Origin: Actinomyces glycerinitolerans
Lineage (GTDB): Bacteria; Actinomycetota; Actinomycetes; Actinomycetales; Actinomycetaceae
NCBI RefSeq assembly: GCF_900098745.1
Contig: NZ_FQTT01000010.1
Coordinates: 264,567 to 328,566 of the forward strand
Direction: 5' to 3'
DNA: 64,000 nt
The notes under the pieces are model-generated. The model saw nothing but the letters and a program-made list of their open reading frames with translations. It had not been told where the DNA came from and did not search any database. Of the stretch, positions 19,029 through 28,201 are shown one piece after another. Position numbers and translations under genes: made by a program. How positions within the stretch are numbered: the first letter of the stretch is position 1; each line of letters opens with the position of its first letter.

Positions 19029-19826
19029 ATGAACAACGGCACCCCTGATCCACTCCCGGCGCGCTCGGACACTCGGTCGCGACGGGAGGCGCTCATCCGC
19101 TACCTGCGTGAGCGCGGGGAAACAGAGGTGGCCGCCCTGCCGGAGCGGTTCGGCGTGTCTGTGGAGACCATCCGCCGCGACCTGCGTCAGTTGGAGACGA
19201 GCGGCCGCATCATCCGCTCCTACGGCCGGGTCACGGCCGCCGAGTCCGCCGCCTACGAGACCACGCAGGCGTTCCGCTCCAGCCACAACGTCGCCGAGAA
19301 GGACCGCATCGCCCGGGCGGCCGCCGCGTGCCTGGGTGACGCGGAGACGGTCTTCCTCGACGAGGGCAACCAGCCGCTGCTGGTGGGGCGCGCCCTGCCC
19401 GCCGACCGCGAGCTCACCGTGGTGACCACCTCCCTGCCGACGGCGATCGAGCTGGCCGAGCGGCCGCGCTACACCGTAATCGCCGTCGGCGGCCGGGTAC
19501 GGCCGAAGACCCTGGGCGCCGTTGATCACTGGGCCACCACCATGCTGGAGCGTATGGAGCCGGACCTCGCCTTCATCGGCGCCAACGGGGTGACCGACGA
19601 CGGCTGGCTGACCGCCCCGGACCCGGCGGTCGCCGCGGTCAAGGAGACGGCGCTCGCCGTTGCCCGCCGCGCGATATTCGTTGGCAATCACTCCAAGTTC
19701 GGGCATTCCACCTTCGTGCGCTTCGTCCATGTGCGGTCCCTGGAGCGCATCATCACCGGCCGGGAGCTGCGCTCCGCGACGGCGCGCAGACTCGGCGGCC
19801 TGGGCCCACAGGTCGAGCGGGTCTGA
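19029..19826 (+). CDS. DeoR-family transcriptional regulator
   Basis: 265 residues. The N-terminal HTH (EVAALPERFGVSVETIRRDLRQLETSGRIIRSYG) is split as VAALPERFGVSVETIRRDL and LETSGRIIRSYG; it is the DeoR signature. The C-terminal DeoRC sensor has VFLDEGNQPLLVGRAL, TTSLPTAIEL and FIGANGVTDDGWLT, where sugar phosphates bind. It lies upstream of a polyol transporter and dehydrogenase on the same strand and probably controls them, acting on the repeated sites at 19904-20032. These are inferences from position. Confidence 0.9.
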   Translation: MNNGTPDPLPARSDTRSRREALIRYLRERGETEVAALPERFGVSVETIRRDLRQLETSGRIIRSYGRVTAAESAAYETTQAFRSSHNVAEKDRIARAAAACLGDAETVFLDEGNQPLLVGRALPADRELTVVTTSLPTAIELAERPRYTVIAVGGRVRPKTLGAVDHWATTMLERMEPDLAFIGANGVTDDGWLTAPDPAVAAVKETALAVARRAIFVGNHSKFGHSTFVRFVHVRSLERIITGRELRSATARRLGGLGPQVERV

Positions 19827-19903
19827 GCGCGCGAGGCGGGCGGGCCCGCCGGCCGGGAGAGGCCGCGCCCAAGCGCGCCGCCGCCGTCGGGCCGGGTGCC
19901 GAA

Positions 19904-20032
19904 GCGGTCACGCCTCCGGCCCTGACCGGTCACCGCCCGCCCCAACCGGTCACCTGCGACCGCACCGTTCCAAGGCCAACGGGGCTCAATATCGGTCGCC
20001 CGCGGGCGGTCAACCGGTCAGCAAGACGGTCA
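19904..20032. repeat. repeated CGGTCA motif upstream of the polyol transporter, candidate operator cluster
   Basis: ACCGGTCA occurs at 19925, 19945 and 20013, and the related GCGGTCA or ACGGTCA at 19904, 20006 and 20026. All six read the same way and lie within 210 bp of the transporter start. The core ACCGGT is a palindrome. The adjacent DeoR protein is the obvious candidate to bind here; that is inference. Confidence 0.5.
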
Positions 20033-20106
20033 CTCGGGGACCGCAGACTGGGTTCACCGGCGAAGGACGCCGGCCCTGACCAGCGACCAAAGGTGATCGA
20101 GCAACG

Positions 20107-21423
20107 ATGCCCAGTTCCAACAGGTTCATTGCAGCCATACAGAAAACCGGATTCCCCACCAACCTCGCCACGGGGTTCCTGGCGGTCATCATCTTCGTGA
20201 TCGGCGACGGCATTGAGGCCGTCTGGATCACCAACTACCTGTCCAGCGACGAGGTCGGCTTCGCCGTCTCCCAGGCCTCGATGATCGTCACCTCCTACGG
20301 GGTGGTCGTGGCCATCGCGGCCTTCCTCTCCGGCGCCCTGTGCGATGCGATCGGCTGCCGCCGGGTGATGCTGATCGGCCTGGTGTCATTCCTGGTGTGC
20401 GACGCACTGTTCATCTCGGTGGGGCTGCCCAGCCACAATCTGCCGCTGCTGCTGCTGTTCTACGGGCTGCGCGGCTTCGGCTACCCCATGTTCGCCTACG
20501 GGTTCCTGACCTGGACCATGATCGTCACCCCGCCGGCGCGCCAGTCCTCGGTCTCCGGCTGGTTCTGGTTCGCCTTCAGCCTGGGCATGCAGCTGCTCGG
20601 CTCCTACCTGTCCAGCCTGCTGCTGCCCCACATCGGCCACATCCCCACCCTGTGGCTCGGCTGGGTACTGGCGGCGGTCGGCGGCACTATCGGCATGCTG
20701 TTCCTGCGGCTGCACCCCTCCTCGGCGCAGACCCGCGGCAAGTCGGTGGCCGAGTCCGTCGGTTCGGCGGTCTCCGTGCTGTGGCGCTACCCGAAGGTCT
20801 CCATAGGTGGCATCGTGAAGGTCATCAACCTGTCCGGCCAGTACGGCATGCAGGCCTACTACGTGGTCTACCTGCACAAGGTCTACGGCATGCCCGAGTC
20901 CCAGGCGATCCTGGAGTTCTCCATCTTCGGCTTCGTGGCCATCCTCGGCGACGTCTTCTGGGGCGTGATCGGCGACAAGCTCGGCTGGCGCAATACCCTG
21001 CAGTGGTTCGCCACCCCCATCACGGCGGCGGCGCTGGCCTACATCTACCTGATCCCGATCGTCGCGGGCCCGAACTTCTTCCTGATCGCCCTGGGCACCT
21101 CCGCCGTCGGCATCGGGCTCAGCGCACACGTGCCCACCACGCCGTTGATCACCGCCCACGCCCACGGCGAGACCGGCAACGCGTTGGCGATCCTGAACCT
21201 GGGCGCCGGCCTGGGCGCCTTCGTGGGCCCGGCCATCGTCACCCTGCTGATGGGCGACGAGACCACCGCCTCCGGCTACCTGTGGGTGGCCATGGCGCTG
21301 GCCGGCATCTACGTCATCTCCTTCTTCCTGTGCTTCGCCCTGAAACTGCCCGGCAACGCCCGCATCCTCGATACCTTCAGTGATGAGGACGCCGACGAGC
21401 AAAAGGAGGCGGTCACCGCCTGA
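20107..21423 (+). CDS. MFS polyol transporter, RbtT/DalT/CsbX type
   Basis: 438 residues, 12 predicted membrane segments. Features of the polyol permease branch include the opening GFPTNLATGFLAVIIFVIGDGIE, quoted here as GFPTNLATGFLAVIIF and IGDGIE, the GALCDAIGCRRVM loop between TM2 and TM3, and FGYPMFAYGFLTW. Relatives carry D-arabinitol, ribitol or xylitol by proton symport. The next gene is a polyol dehydrogenase, as in the dalTD arrangement of Klebsiella. AAAGGTGAT precedes the ATG. The exact substrate cannot be read from the sequence. Confidence 0.85.
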   Translation: MPSSNRFIAAIQKTGFPTNLATGFLAVIIFVIGDGIEAVWITNYLSSDEVGFAVSQASMIVTSYGVVVAIAAFLSGALCDAIGCRRVMLIGLVSFLVCDALFISVGLPSHNLPLLLLFYGLRGFGYPMFAYGFLTWTMIVTPPARQSSVSGWFWFAFSLGMQLLGSYLSSLLLPHIGHIPTLWLGWVLAAVGGTIGMLFLRLHPSSAQTRGKSVAESVGSAVSVLWRYPKVSIGGIVKVINLSGQYGMQAYYVVYLHKVYGMPESQAILEFSIFGFVAILGDVFWGVIGDKLGWRNTLQWFATPITAAALAYIYLIPIVAGPNFFLIALGTSAVGIGLSAHVPTTPLITAHAHGETGNALAILNLGAGLGAFVGPAIVTLLMGDETTASGYLWVAMALAGIYVISFFLCFALKLPGNARILDTFSDEDADEQKEAVTA

Positions 21424-21547
21424 TCCCGCACCAGCGAAGCCGCCGTCACCCGCCCGGGGCGCATACGGCACCCCGGCTCGACGCCGGCCGCAAACCCCAC
21501 CCACTTCCACACCGCTGAACCCGACTCAAGACAAGGATGTCAACACC

Positions 21548-22990
21548 ATGACCACCACACTCGCCGCCTCTCCGCTCGCCCCCAGCTACGACCGCTCCGC
21601 CATTACCACCGGCATCGTCCACATGGGTGTGGGCGGCTTCCACCGCGCCCACCAGGCCATGTACCTCGACCGGCTCATGCGCGAGGGCAAGGCCCTGGAC
21701 TGGGGCATCTGCGGAGTGGGCCTGCTGCCCCAGGACGCCCGCATGCGCGACGCCCTGACGGGGCAGGACTTCCTGTACAGCCTGACTCTCAAGCACCCCG
21801 ACGGTCACCACGAGCCCGCGATCATCGGCTCCATCTGCGACTACCGCTTCGCTCCCGAGGACCGCGCCGGCGTGCTGGAGGTGATGACGGCCCCCACCAC
21901 GCGCATCGTCTCCCTGACCGTCACCGAGGGCGGCTACAACATCGACGACGCCACCGGCGTCTTTCGGGCCGACACGCCCGGCGCCGCCCACGACGCCGCC
22001 AACCCCCACGTGCCGGAGACCTCCTTCGGTTACATCGTGGAGGCCCTGCGGCTGCGCCGCGAGGCCGGCACCGCCCCCTTCACCGTGATGAGCTGTGACA
22101 ACCTGCCCGGCAACGGGAAGATCGCTCGCACGGCCGTCGTCTCTCAGGCGCGCCTGTCCGACCCGGAACTGGCCGACTGGATCGACGCCAACGTCGCCTT
22201 CCCCAACTGCATGGTCGACCGCATCACCCCGCAGACCACCCCCGCAGACATTGAGGAGGTGCGCGCCGAACTGGATGTGGAGGACGCGTGGCCGGTGGTG
22301 GCCGAGCCCTTCACCCAGTGGGTGCTGGAGGACGACTTCCCGGCCGGACGCCCGCCCTATGAGGAGGTCGGGGTGCAGATGGTCGACGACGTCGTCCCCT
22401 ATGAGCTGATGAAGCTGCGGCTGCTGAACGCCTCCCACCAGGGCCTGGCGCACTGGGGCCGGCTACTGGGCATGGAGTACGCGCACACGGCCGCCGCCGA
22501 CCCCGACATCGCCGCCTGGGTGCGTGCCTTCCTGGAGCGCGAGGCGCGGCCGCGGCTGCTGCCGGTGCCGGGCATCGACTTGGACGAGTACATCGACACG
22601 CTCTTCGAGCGCTTCACCAATGAGGCGATCGCGGACACGCTGCTGAGGCTGGCGCAGTTCGGCCCCTCCGGCATGCCGAAGTTCGTGCTGCCGACCGTGC
22701 GCGACAACCTCGCCGCGGGCGGGGCGATCCGCCTGGGCGCGGCCATGTGCGCCGCCTGGTCGCTGGGGGTGCTCGGCACCGACGAGAACGGTGAGGCGAT
22801 CCCGGTGGCCGATGACCTGCGGCCCTTCGCCGAGAAGCAGGAGGCAGGCGACGAGCTCGGCTTCATCGGCAACCGGGAGATCTTCGGCGACCTGGCCGAC
22901 GACGAGCGCTTCCGCACCGCCTACATCGAGGAGCTGGCGGCGCTCAAGCGCGAGGGTGCCCGCGCCCGCATGCGCGCCCTGCTCGCCTGA
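21548..22990 (+). CDS. mannitol/D-arabinitol dehydrogenase family protein
   Basis: 480 residues, the length of long-chain zinc-independent polyol dehydrogenases. The NAD-binding start IVHMGVGGFHRAHQAMY and the catalytic K-x4-N-x2-H motif (KLRLLNASHQ) are present. It oxidises a polyol at C2 or C4 to the ketose. Together with the CsbX/DalT-like transporter it suggests D-arabinitol to D-xylulose, or mannitol to fructose; no xylulokinase gene is adjacent. The ATG at 21548 follows AAGGA; a longer frame upstream is not coding. Confidence 0.9.
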   Translation: MTTTLAASPLAPSYDRSAITTGIVHMGVGGFHRAHQAMYLDRLMREGKALDWGICGVGLLPQDARMRDALTGQDFLYSLTLKHPDGHHEPAIIGSICDYRFAPEDRAGVLEVMTAPTTRIVSLTVTEGGYNIDDATGVFRADTPGAAHDAANPHVPETSFGYIVEALRLRREAGTAPFTVMSCDNLPGNGKIARTAVVSQARLSDPELADWIDANVAFPNCMVDRITPQTTPADIEEVRAELDVEDAWPVVAEPFTQWVLEDDFPAGRPPYEEVGVQMVDDVVPYELMKLRLLNASHQGLAHWGRLLGMEYAHTAAADPDIAAWVRAFLEREARPRLLPVPGIDLDEYIDTLFERFTNEAIADTLLRLAQFGPSGMPKFVLPTVRDNLAAGGAIRLGAAMCAAWSLGVLGTDENGEAIPVADDLRPFAEKQEAGDELGFIGNREIFGDLADDERFRTAYIEELAALKREGARARMRALLA

Positions 22991-23097
22991 GCCATCACCG
23001 GCCCCCCTTCACCGAGGTCGGTAGACGTTACGTGCCGAGATCGGTCGAGACGGCTAGCGAGGCCGGCACAAGCCACACACCGCGACCAGTAGCAATG

Positions 23098-23129
23098 ACG
23101 GGCCCGACGACTTCCGTCGCCGGGCCCGT
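23098..23129. terminator. bidirectional hairpin between convergent operons
   Basis: A 9-bp stem ACGGGCCCG/CGGGCCCGT extended by one mismatch and 4 further pairs. It lies between the polyol dehydrogenase end on the plus strand and the PTS gene end on the minus strand, and can stop both. Confidence 0.65.
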
Positions 23130-23161
23130 CGTGTGCGTCGAATTCAGGCAGCCGCCCTCGG

Positions 23162-24643
23162 TCAAGCGGCCGCCGCCTTCGCCTTGTTCTCCTCCTGCAG
23201 CGCCGCCCGCTCGGATGCGGGCAGCCAGCCGGTGTTCACCAGCCGTACCTGGTACCACCAGGCCACGGCGAACAGGAGGAGGCCGAAGCCGAGCGCGGTG
23301 AGCGAACCGCCGACGGCTCCCAAACGGCTGAGCACGCCCACGATCGAGCCGAACCAGCCGAAGTCGGCGTCACCGAAGGTGGAGTTGGCCAGGCCGAGGG
23401 ACCCCATGACGGTCAGCAGCGCGGCCGGCAGGAAGGTGATGAGCATGCCGTTGACGAATCCGCCCAGGATCGCGCCCCGGCGCCCGCCGGTGGCATTGCC
23501 GAACACCCCGGCACCGCCGCCGTCGAAGAAGTGCGGGACCATGCCGGGCAGGATGAGCGCCATCCCCCAGGCGGGCCCGAACCAGACGGCGATCAGCGCC
23601 AGCGAGGCCAGACCGCCCAGGAAGGAGGCGATGAAGCCGATCAGTGAGGCGTTGGGGCCGAAGGGGAAGACGATCGGGATGTCGAGCGCGGGCTTGGCGC
23701 CGGGCACCACCCGGTTGGCGATTCCCTGGAAGGCCGGTACCAGTTCACCGAGGATGATGCGCACCCCGTACAGGATGATGCTGACGCCGATCCCGAACTG
23801 CAGTGCCTGCGCAAAGGCCGCCATGATGTAGGAGCCGTAGGTGTCGGAGGTCTGCGTCCCCTCGAAGACCGTCATGAGTTCCTCGCGGGGTACGGCGATC
23901 ATGCCCCAGATGGCGAACACCAGATACAGGACCAGCATGAGCAGGGTCGTTGAGACCATGGAGTCGCGTAGGAAGCGCAGGCCCTGCGGGAACTTCATGT
24001 CCTCGGTGGAGCGTGAGCGCTTGCCGACGGCGCTGCCGAGCGCACCCGCCAGCAGGTAGCCGACAGTGTTGAAGTGACCCACGGCCAGCTTGTCATCCCC
24101 GGTGACCCGGTTCATGTACGGCTGGGCGAAGGCCGGCATCACCACCATGATGATGCCCATGAGCACCGAACCGACCACCACCACGAGGGCGGAGTGCCCG
24201 GGGCCGAAGCCCACCGACAGGACCACGGCCAGCAGCGTCGACATGAACACCATGTGGTGTCCGGTAAGGAACACGTACTTCAGCGGCGTGAATCTGGCCA
24301 GCAGCAGCATCACCAGGAAGCTGAGCACGATGAGATAGGCGGATGTGGTCCCATACTCGCTCGCGGCCTGGGCGGTAATGACCTCGTTGGTCGGGACGAC
24401 GCCGTGGGCGCCGGTAACCGTGAAGATCAGGTCCCCGAACGGCGCCAGCGCGCTCGTGACCACGGTGGCGCCGGCACCGAGAATCAGATACCCCATTGCC
24501 GCCTTGAGTCCTCCGCCGATGACCTGCCCGGCGGACTTGCGCAGCGCGATCAGGCCGACGGCGGCGACGATGCCGATCAGGTAGGCGGGGACGTTGAGGA
24601 TCTCCTGGCTGATGAAATCGAGAACCGCGACCAACGCGTTCAC
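23162..24643 (-). CDS. PTS permease EIIC, ascorbate (UlaA/SgaT) family
   Basis: 493 residues with 11-12 membrane segments. Family motifs include GHHMVFMSTLLAVVL, GHFNTVGYLLAGALG, FPFGPNASLIGFI and MVPHFFDGGGAGVFGNATGG, with the characteristic FFDGG loop. UlaA-type permeases import and phosphorylate L-ascorbate or pentitols with separate IIA and IIB proteins, both encoded just upstream. It overlaps the IIB gene by 4 bp. No downstream ascorbate-6-phosphate enzymes are nearby, so the substrate remains open. Confidence 0.9.
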   Translation of the reverse strand: MNALVAVLDFISQEILNVPAYLIGIVAAVGLIALRKSAGQVIGGGLKAAMGYLILGAGATVVTSALAPFGDLIFTVTGAHGVVPTNEVITAQAASEYGTTSAYLIVLSFLVMLLLARFTPLKYVFLTGHHMVFMSTLLAVVLSVGFGPGHSALVVVVGSVLMGIIMVVMPAFAQPYMNRVTGDDKLAVGHFNTVGYLLAGALGSAVGKRSRSTEDMKFPQGLRFLRDSMVSTTLLMLVLYLVFAIWGMIAVPREELMTVFEGTQTSDTYGSYIMAAFAQALQFGIGVSIILYGVRIILGELVPAFQGIANRVVPGAKPALDIPIVFPFGPNASLIGFIASFLGGLASLALIAVWFGPAWGMALILPGMVPHFFDGGGAGVFGNATGGRRGAILGGFVNGMLITFLPAALLTVMGSLGLANSTFGDADFGWFGSIVGVLSRLGAVGGSLTALGFGLLLFAVAWWYQVRLVNTGWLPASERAALQEENKAKAAAA

Positions 24644-24912
24644 TGAGTCTTCTCCTTCAAGGCGGCCTCGATCTCGGAGATGTCGGTGAAGTTGTGGACC
24701 ACGGCGACCGGCGTGGACAGCCCGGTGAGCTCCTCGGCGAGTTCAGCCGAGGTGATGATCAGATCGGCGCTCTGCGCGGCCCCCTTGGCGGTGCCGATGT
24801 CGGAGGTGCTGACCTCCGCGTCAAGGCCGAGCGAGGCCGCGGCCTGCTCGACGTTCATCTTCAGCAGCATCGAGGTGCCGATGCCCATGCCGCAGACGCA
24901 GGTGATGTTCAT
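24640..24912 (-). CDS. PTS EIIB component, ascorbate (UlaB/SgaB) family
   Basis: 90 residues, the usual size. The phosphorylated cysteine is Cys7 in the loop CVCGMGIGTSM. It takes phosphate from the IIA protein and gives it to the incoming sugar on EIIC. It overlaps both neighbours by 4 bp (ATGA), so the IIA-IIB-IIC order is translationally coupled. Confidence 0.92.
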   Translation of the reverse strand: MNITCVCGMGIGTSMLLKMNVEQAAASLGLDAEVSTSDIGTAKGAAQSADLIITSAELAEELTGLSTPVAVVHNFTDISEIEAALKEKTQ

Positions 24913-25400
24913 TCTTCTTCCAATCCGGTAGAGGTGGTGGTGTCGGTTGAGTTCGGGTCGAGCAGTGCGCGGAGCGCCGCGGGAGTGGGTGCACGGTCCA
25001 ACTCGGTGCGAGCGACAGGGTCGGACAGGGCGCGGGCGAGGGCGGCCATGACGTCCAGGTGCTCCCGCTCGTCCTTGGCTGCCAGCCCGATGATGTGGCG
25101 CACCGGATCGTTCGGGCTGCCGAAGTCGACGGGGTGTGTCAGCCGCACCCAGCTCATGCCGGTGTGCAGCACCGCCGGGGAGGGCCGCGAGTGCGCCAGG
25201 GCGAGACCGGGGGCGATGACGATGTAGGGGCCGTGCTCCTCCACGGCCGCGATCATCTCCTCGGTGTATTCGGGTGTCGCCGCCCCGGAAGCGGTAAGTC
25301 CCTCCCCTGCCAGCCGAAGCGCATCACGCCAGTCGGTCGCGTCGACGTCGAGTCGGAAGGACGTATCCGGTAAAGCGGTGGACAGAGTGAGAACAGCCAT
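24909..25400 (-). CDS. PTS EIIA component, ascorbate/mannitol type
   Basis: 163 residues, fructose/mannitol-type EIIA fold. The active-site histidine is His70 in IAPGLALAHSRPS, which accepts phosphate from HPr. The C-terminal 20 residues are Asp/Ser/Thr-rich and beyond the domain. AAGAGG lies 7 nt before the ATG. First gene of the PTS operon; the ROK regulator gene ends 66 bp upstream on the same strand. Confidence 0.9.
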   Translation of the reverse strand: MAVLTLSTALPDTSFRLDVDATDWRDALRLAGEGLTASGAATPEYTEEMIAAVEEHGPYIVIAPGLALAHSRPSPAVLHTGMSWVRLTHPVDFGSPNDPVRHIIGLAAKDEREHLDVMAALARALSDPVARTELDRAPTPAALRALLDPNSTDTTTSTGLEEE

Positions 25401-25466
25401 CGTTGCCTCTTCTCGTCATGTGTGCCGGTGGGTTCCGGTGGACACGACGATACCGGCCACAACCCG

Positions 25467-26678
25467 TTACGTAAAGAGCTTTACAAAACTGTCCTGGTCT
25501 GGGCGCCGTGAGGTCACTCGGGTCAGCAGCATGTCCAGATGCGCGGGGGCCGTCAGCAGATCCTGAGCCAACAGCGCCGCCCCGACCACGCCGGCGTCGG
25601 CCCCCAACTGCGCCGACGCGACGACGAGCGGCCGAGTCGCCTCCTGGGGCCCGACGGCTTCCAAGGCGGCGCGCAACGGGTCCAGGAACACCGCTCCGCC
25701 GTCGGCGAGGGCGCCGGCGACCACCACCGCGGAGGGATTGAGAACCGCAATGACCGGCGCGAGCGCACGGCCCACGAGTCGCGCCGAAAGCTCGAGCAGC
25801 TCGATACTCAGCGAATCCCCGCGCAGCGCCAGGTCGGCCAGTTCTTCACTACTGCCGACCGTCCAGCCGGCCTCGCTCAGGCGCTCCCGCAGGGCCCAGC
25901 CGCCGGCGACCGATTCCAAGCACCCGAATCGCCCGCAGCGGCACTGCCGCCCCTCCGAAATCCGCATGTGCCCGATCTCTCCGGCCGCCCCAGTGGCGCC
26001 CGTGCGCACGACGCCATTGATCACGGCGGCCGCGGCGATTCCCTCACCCGCCTTAACCAGGATGATGCCGTCGGGGTTGGACCAGTGCATCCGGTACTCG
26101 CCGAGTGCGGTCACCTGCACGTCACTGCCCACGGCCACCGGGACGCCGTCGAAATCCTCTTTCAACTCCGCGGCAAGATCGACCCCGTGCCATCCAGGCA
26201 TGAGCGCCGGGTGGACCAGGCGCCGTGAGACGGGATCGACCGGACCGGGAACACAGACTCCCACACCGAGGACGCTGTCGGCGGCGCCGATCTCCTTGAG
26301 CATTGCCTTCAAACGACGGCGGACCCAGGGGAGCACCGTGCCAGGACCGCCAGAGAGGTCCAGTAGCCGGTCATCGCGTACCAGGATCGTCCCGGCGAAG
26401 TCCGTCACCGCCAGGTTGGTGCGTGAGCTGCCGATGTCGACGGCCAGCAGCACGCCGCAGCCGGGGCGAATTCGGAATACCGTGCGCGGCCTGCCACCGG
26501 TCGAGGCGTCCTGCCCGGCCTCGTCCACCAGCCCCGAGCGCAGCAGCACGTCAAGCCGCTTGCCCAACGTGACTCGTGAAAGCTGCATACGATCCTGAAG
26601 CTCGGACCGAGTGGTCGCCTCTCCGCGCCGGATCAGCCCGAGGAGTTCACTGGCCTCAGCCTCTCGCACGTTCCCCAT
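25467..26678 (-). CDS. ROK-family transcriptional regulator
   Basis: 403 residues. An N-terminal winged helix (SELQDRMQLSRVTLGKRLDVLL) is followed by a ROK domain with AVDIGSSRTNLAV, the structural EIGHM and the zinc-binding cysteines CRCGRFGC. The segment that in ROK kinases carries the catalytic Asp reads VGSDVQVTALGE. Such proteins sense sugars and repress transport operons. The PTS genes follow on the same strand, so they are the likely target. A 14-bp palindrome in the last codons of this gene may be the operator. Confidence 0.9.
   Translation of the reverse strand: MGNVREAEASELLGLIRRGEATTRSELQDRMQLSRVTLGKRLDVLLRSGLVDEAGQDASTGGRPRTVFRIRPGCGVLLAVDIGSSRTNLAVTDFAGTILVRDDRLLDLSGGPGTVLPWVRRRLKAMLKEIGAADSVLGVGVCVPGPVDPVSRRLVHPALMPGWHGVDLAAELKEDFDGVPVAVGSDVQVTALGEYRMHWSNPDGIILVKAGEGIAAAAVINGVVRTGATGAAGEIGHMRISEGRQCRCGRFGCLESVAGGWALRERLSEAGWTVGSSEELADLALRGDSLSIELLELSARLVGRALAPVIAVLNPSAVVVAGALADGGAVFLDPLRAALEAVGPQEATRPLVVASAQLGADAGVVGAALLAQDLLTAPAHLDMLLTRVTSRRPDQDSFVKLFT
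25471..25484. promoter_or_regulatory. palindrome upstream of the PTS operon, candidate ROK operator
   Basis: GTAAAG-AG-CTTTAC, 6-bp perfect arms, lies in the last codons of the ROK gene about 70 bp before the EIIA start. It is AT-rich compared with its surroundings, as ROK operators often are. Function inferred. Confidence 0.4.
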
Positions 26679-26873
26679 GACGCCGCCTCATGTTTGCCCC
26701 TCACGGCGATAGTACCCAATTCGCCGCTTTCGACGGCAGCCCCCGGGACAGAGATCGCACGTTCGAATCGCACGCTCGCTTGCCCCGATCCGCCCACTCC
26801 GATCTGCATTTGCGTCTGCCGACAACGCCGTCGTTTCCGCCTGCACCCGCCCGGCAGGATAGCCTTGGGTCCC

Positions 26874-27536
26874 GTGAGCACCCGCGTCATCCTGCTTGCC
26901 GGCCCGTCCGGCTCCGGTAAGACCTCCCTGCTACGTCGGTGCGGCGCACACCGCCTCAAACTGGACGACTTCTATCGCGACGGCGATGAGCCGGGCATGC
27001 CTCTGCTTGACGGCACGTTCTCAGGCGCCGACGGTGTCAGTCGGGCCGAGGCCATGAGCGCCATAGACTGGGACAACCCGGCCTCCTGGGACGCCGACCG
27101 GGCCATGACGGCGATTCTGGAACTGTGTGCCACGGGCTCGACGACTGTGCCCGTGTACTCGATCCGGGACAACGCCACCGTCGACTACACCACCCTCGAC
27201 GTGGACGCCCTGCCGGTATACGTCGCGGAGGGCGTGTTCGCCGCGGAGCTCGTTGACCGTTGCCGGGAGGCCGGCGTGCTCGCCGACGCGCTCGTGCTGC
27301 GGCGCCCGCGCCTGCAGACCTGGTGGTTCCGACTGCGCCGGGACCTGGCCGAGCATCGCAAGCCCATTCATGTGCTGCTGCGCCGCGGACTGCGGCTGAC
27401 ACGAGAGGAACCCGCCAAGATCGCCGGCTGGGTGGCGAAGGGGTGCCGCCCGGTCGATCGCGCCGAATGCGAGGCGATCATCACTGAATACCTCAGCGCC
27501 GACGTCCAGCAGTCCCGGGCCGACGACGCCGCCTGA
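26874..27536 (+). CDS. uridine-kinase-like P-loop protein
   Basis: 220 residues. It opens with a Walker A loop (LLAGPSGSGKTSLL), then KLDDFYRDGDEPGMP, which matches the substrate region of uridine/panthothenate-type kinases, and DWDNPASWD. The middle DALPVYVAEGVFAAEL provides the Walker B-like strand. Probably a nucleoside or related small-molecule kinase. The GTG start is set by the P-loop beginning eight residues in; the upstream open frame is low-complexity. It is followed 5 bp later by a pentapeptide-repeat gene. Confidence 0.8.
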   Translation: MSTRVILLAGPSGSGKTSLLRRCGAHRLKLDDFYRDGDEPGMPLLDGTFSGADGVSRAEAMSAIDWDNPASWDADRAMTAILELCATGSTTVPVYSIRDNATVDYTTLDVDALPVYVAEGVFAAELVDRCREAGVLADALVLRRPRLQTWWFRLRRDLAEHRKPIHVLLRRGLRLTREEPAKIAGWVAKGCRPVDRAECEAIITEYLSADVQQSRADDAA

Positions 27537-27541
27537 GCCCC

Positions 27542-28201
27542 GTGTCCGACAGGCATCTCCCCCGGCCGCCCCGCGCGAAACCGATCCGACCGCGGGACCT
27601 TGAGTCCGCCGGCGCCGTCGTCCTGCGTGCGGGAGGGTACGTTGACCTAGCCCGGATAAGCGGTGTCGACATCTCTGGGGTGGATCTGCGCGGGTTGGAG
27701 CTGGTTGAGTGCGTCCTGGAGGATGTGCGGGCAGACCGCGCCCACCTTGAGGAGTTCCGCCTGGCGGAGTCGCGTGTGGACGGGCTGACGGCCTCCGAGC
27801 TGCACGCACAGCGGTCGGTGTGGAGAGAGGTCTCCTGGGAGTTCTCACGGGTCGGAGCCTGCGAATGCCACGATACGCAGTGGCGCAGCGTGCTGGTCGA
27901 GGACTGCCGCATCGGCTTCCTGGGGCTGGGGCGGGCCAATCTGCTGGATGTGCGCCTACGCGGTTGCACGGTGGACACGCTCGACCTGACCGCCGCCACG
28001 CTCAACCGAGTGGCTTTTGACGACTGCCGCGTCGGCGAGTTGCGGATCCGGGAGAGCCGACTCAAAGACGTGGACCTGCGGGGACTTCAACTCGAGCAGA
28101 TCGACGACGCCGCGGGCCTGCGAGGAGCGTGGGTGGGCGCCGACCAACTCGTGGAGCTAGCGCCCGCGCTCGCCGCACATGCGGGCCTAAGAATCATCTA
28201 G
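27542..28201 (+). CDS. pentapeptide-repeat protein
   Basis: 219 residues with A(D/N)Lxx-type repeats through the centre (GVDISGVDLRGLELVECVL, CRIGFLGLGRANLLDVRL, CTVDTLDLTAATLNRVAF), predicted to form a right-handed four-sided beta helix. Function of such proteins varies widely and cannot be read from the sequence; some protect gyrase. It starts with GTG five bases after the kinase-like gene and is probably cotranscribed. Confidence 0.85.
   Translation: MSDRHLPRPPRAKPIRPRDLESAGAVVLRAGGYVDLARISGVDISGVDLRGLELVECVLEDVRADRAHLEEFRLAESRVDGLTASELHAQRSVWREVSWEFSRVGACECHDTQWRSVLVEDCRIGFLGLGRANLLDVRLRGCTVDTLDLTAATLNRVAFDDCRVGELRIRESRLKDVDLRGLQLEQIDDAAGLRGAWVGADQLVELAPALAAHAGLRII

Noticed and set aside
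26761-26785. TTCGAATC resembling a tRNA T-loop
   Set aside because: The flanking bases do not form a T-stem and no acceptor or anticodon stem can be built.
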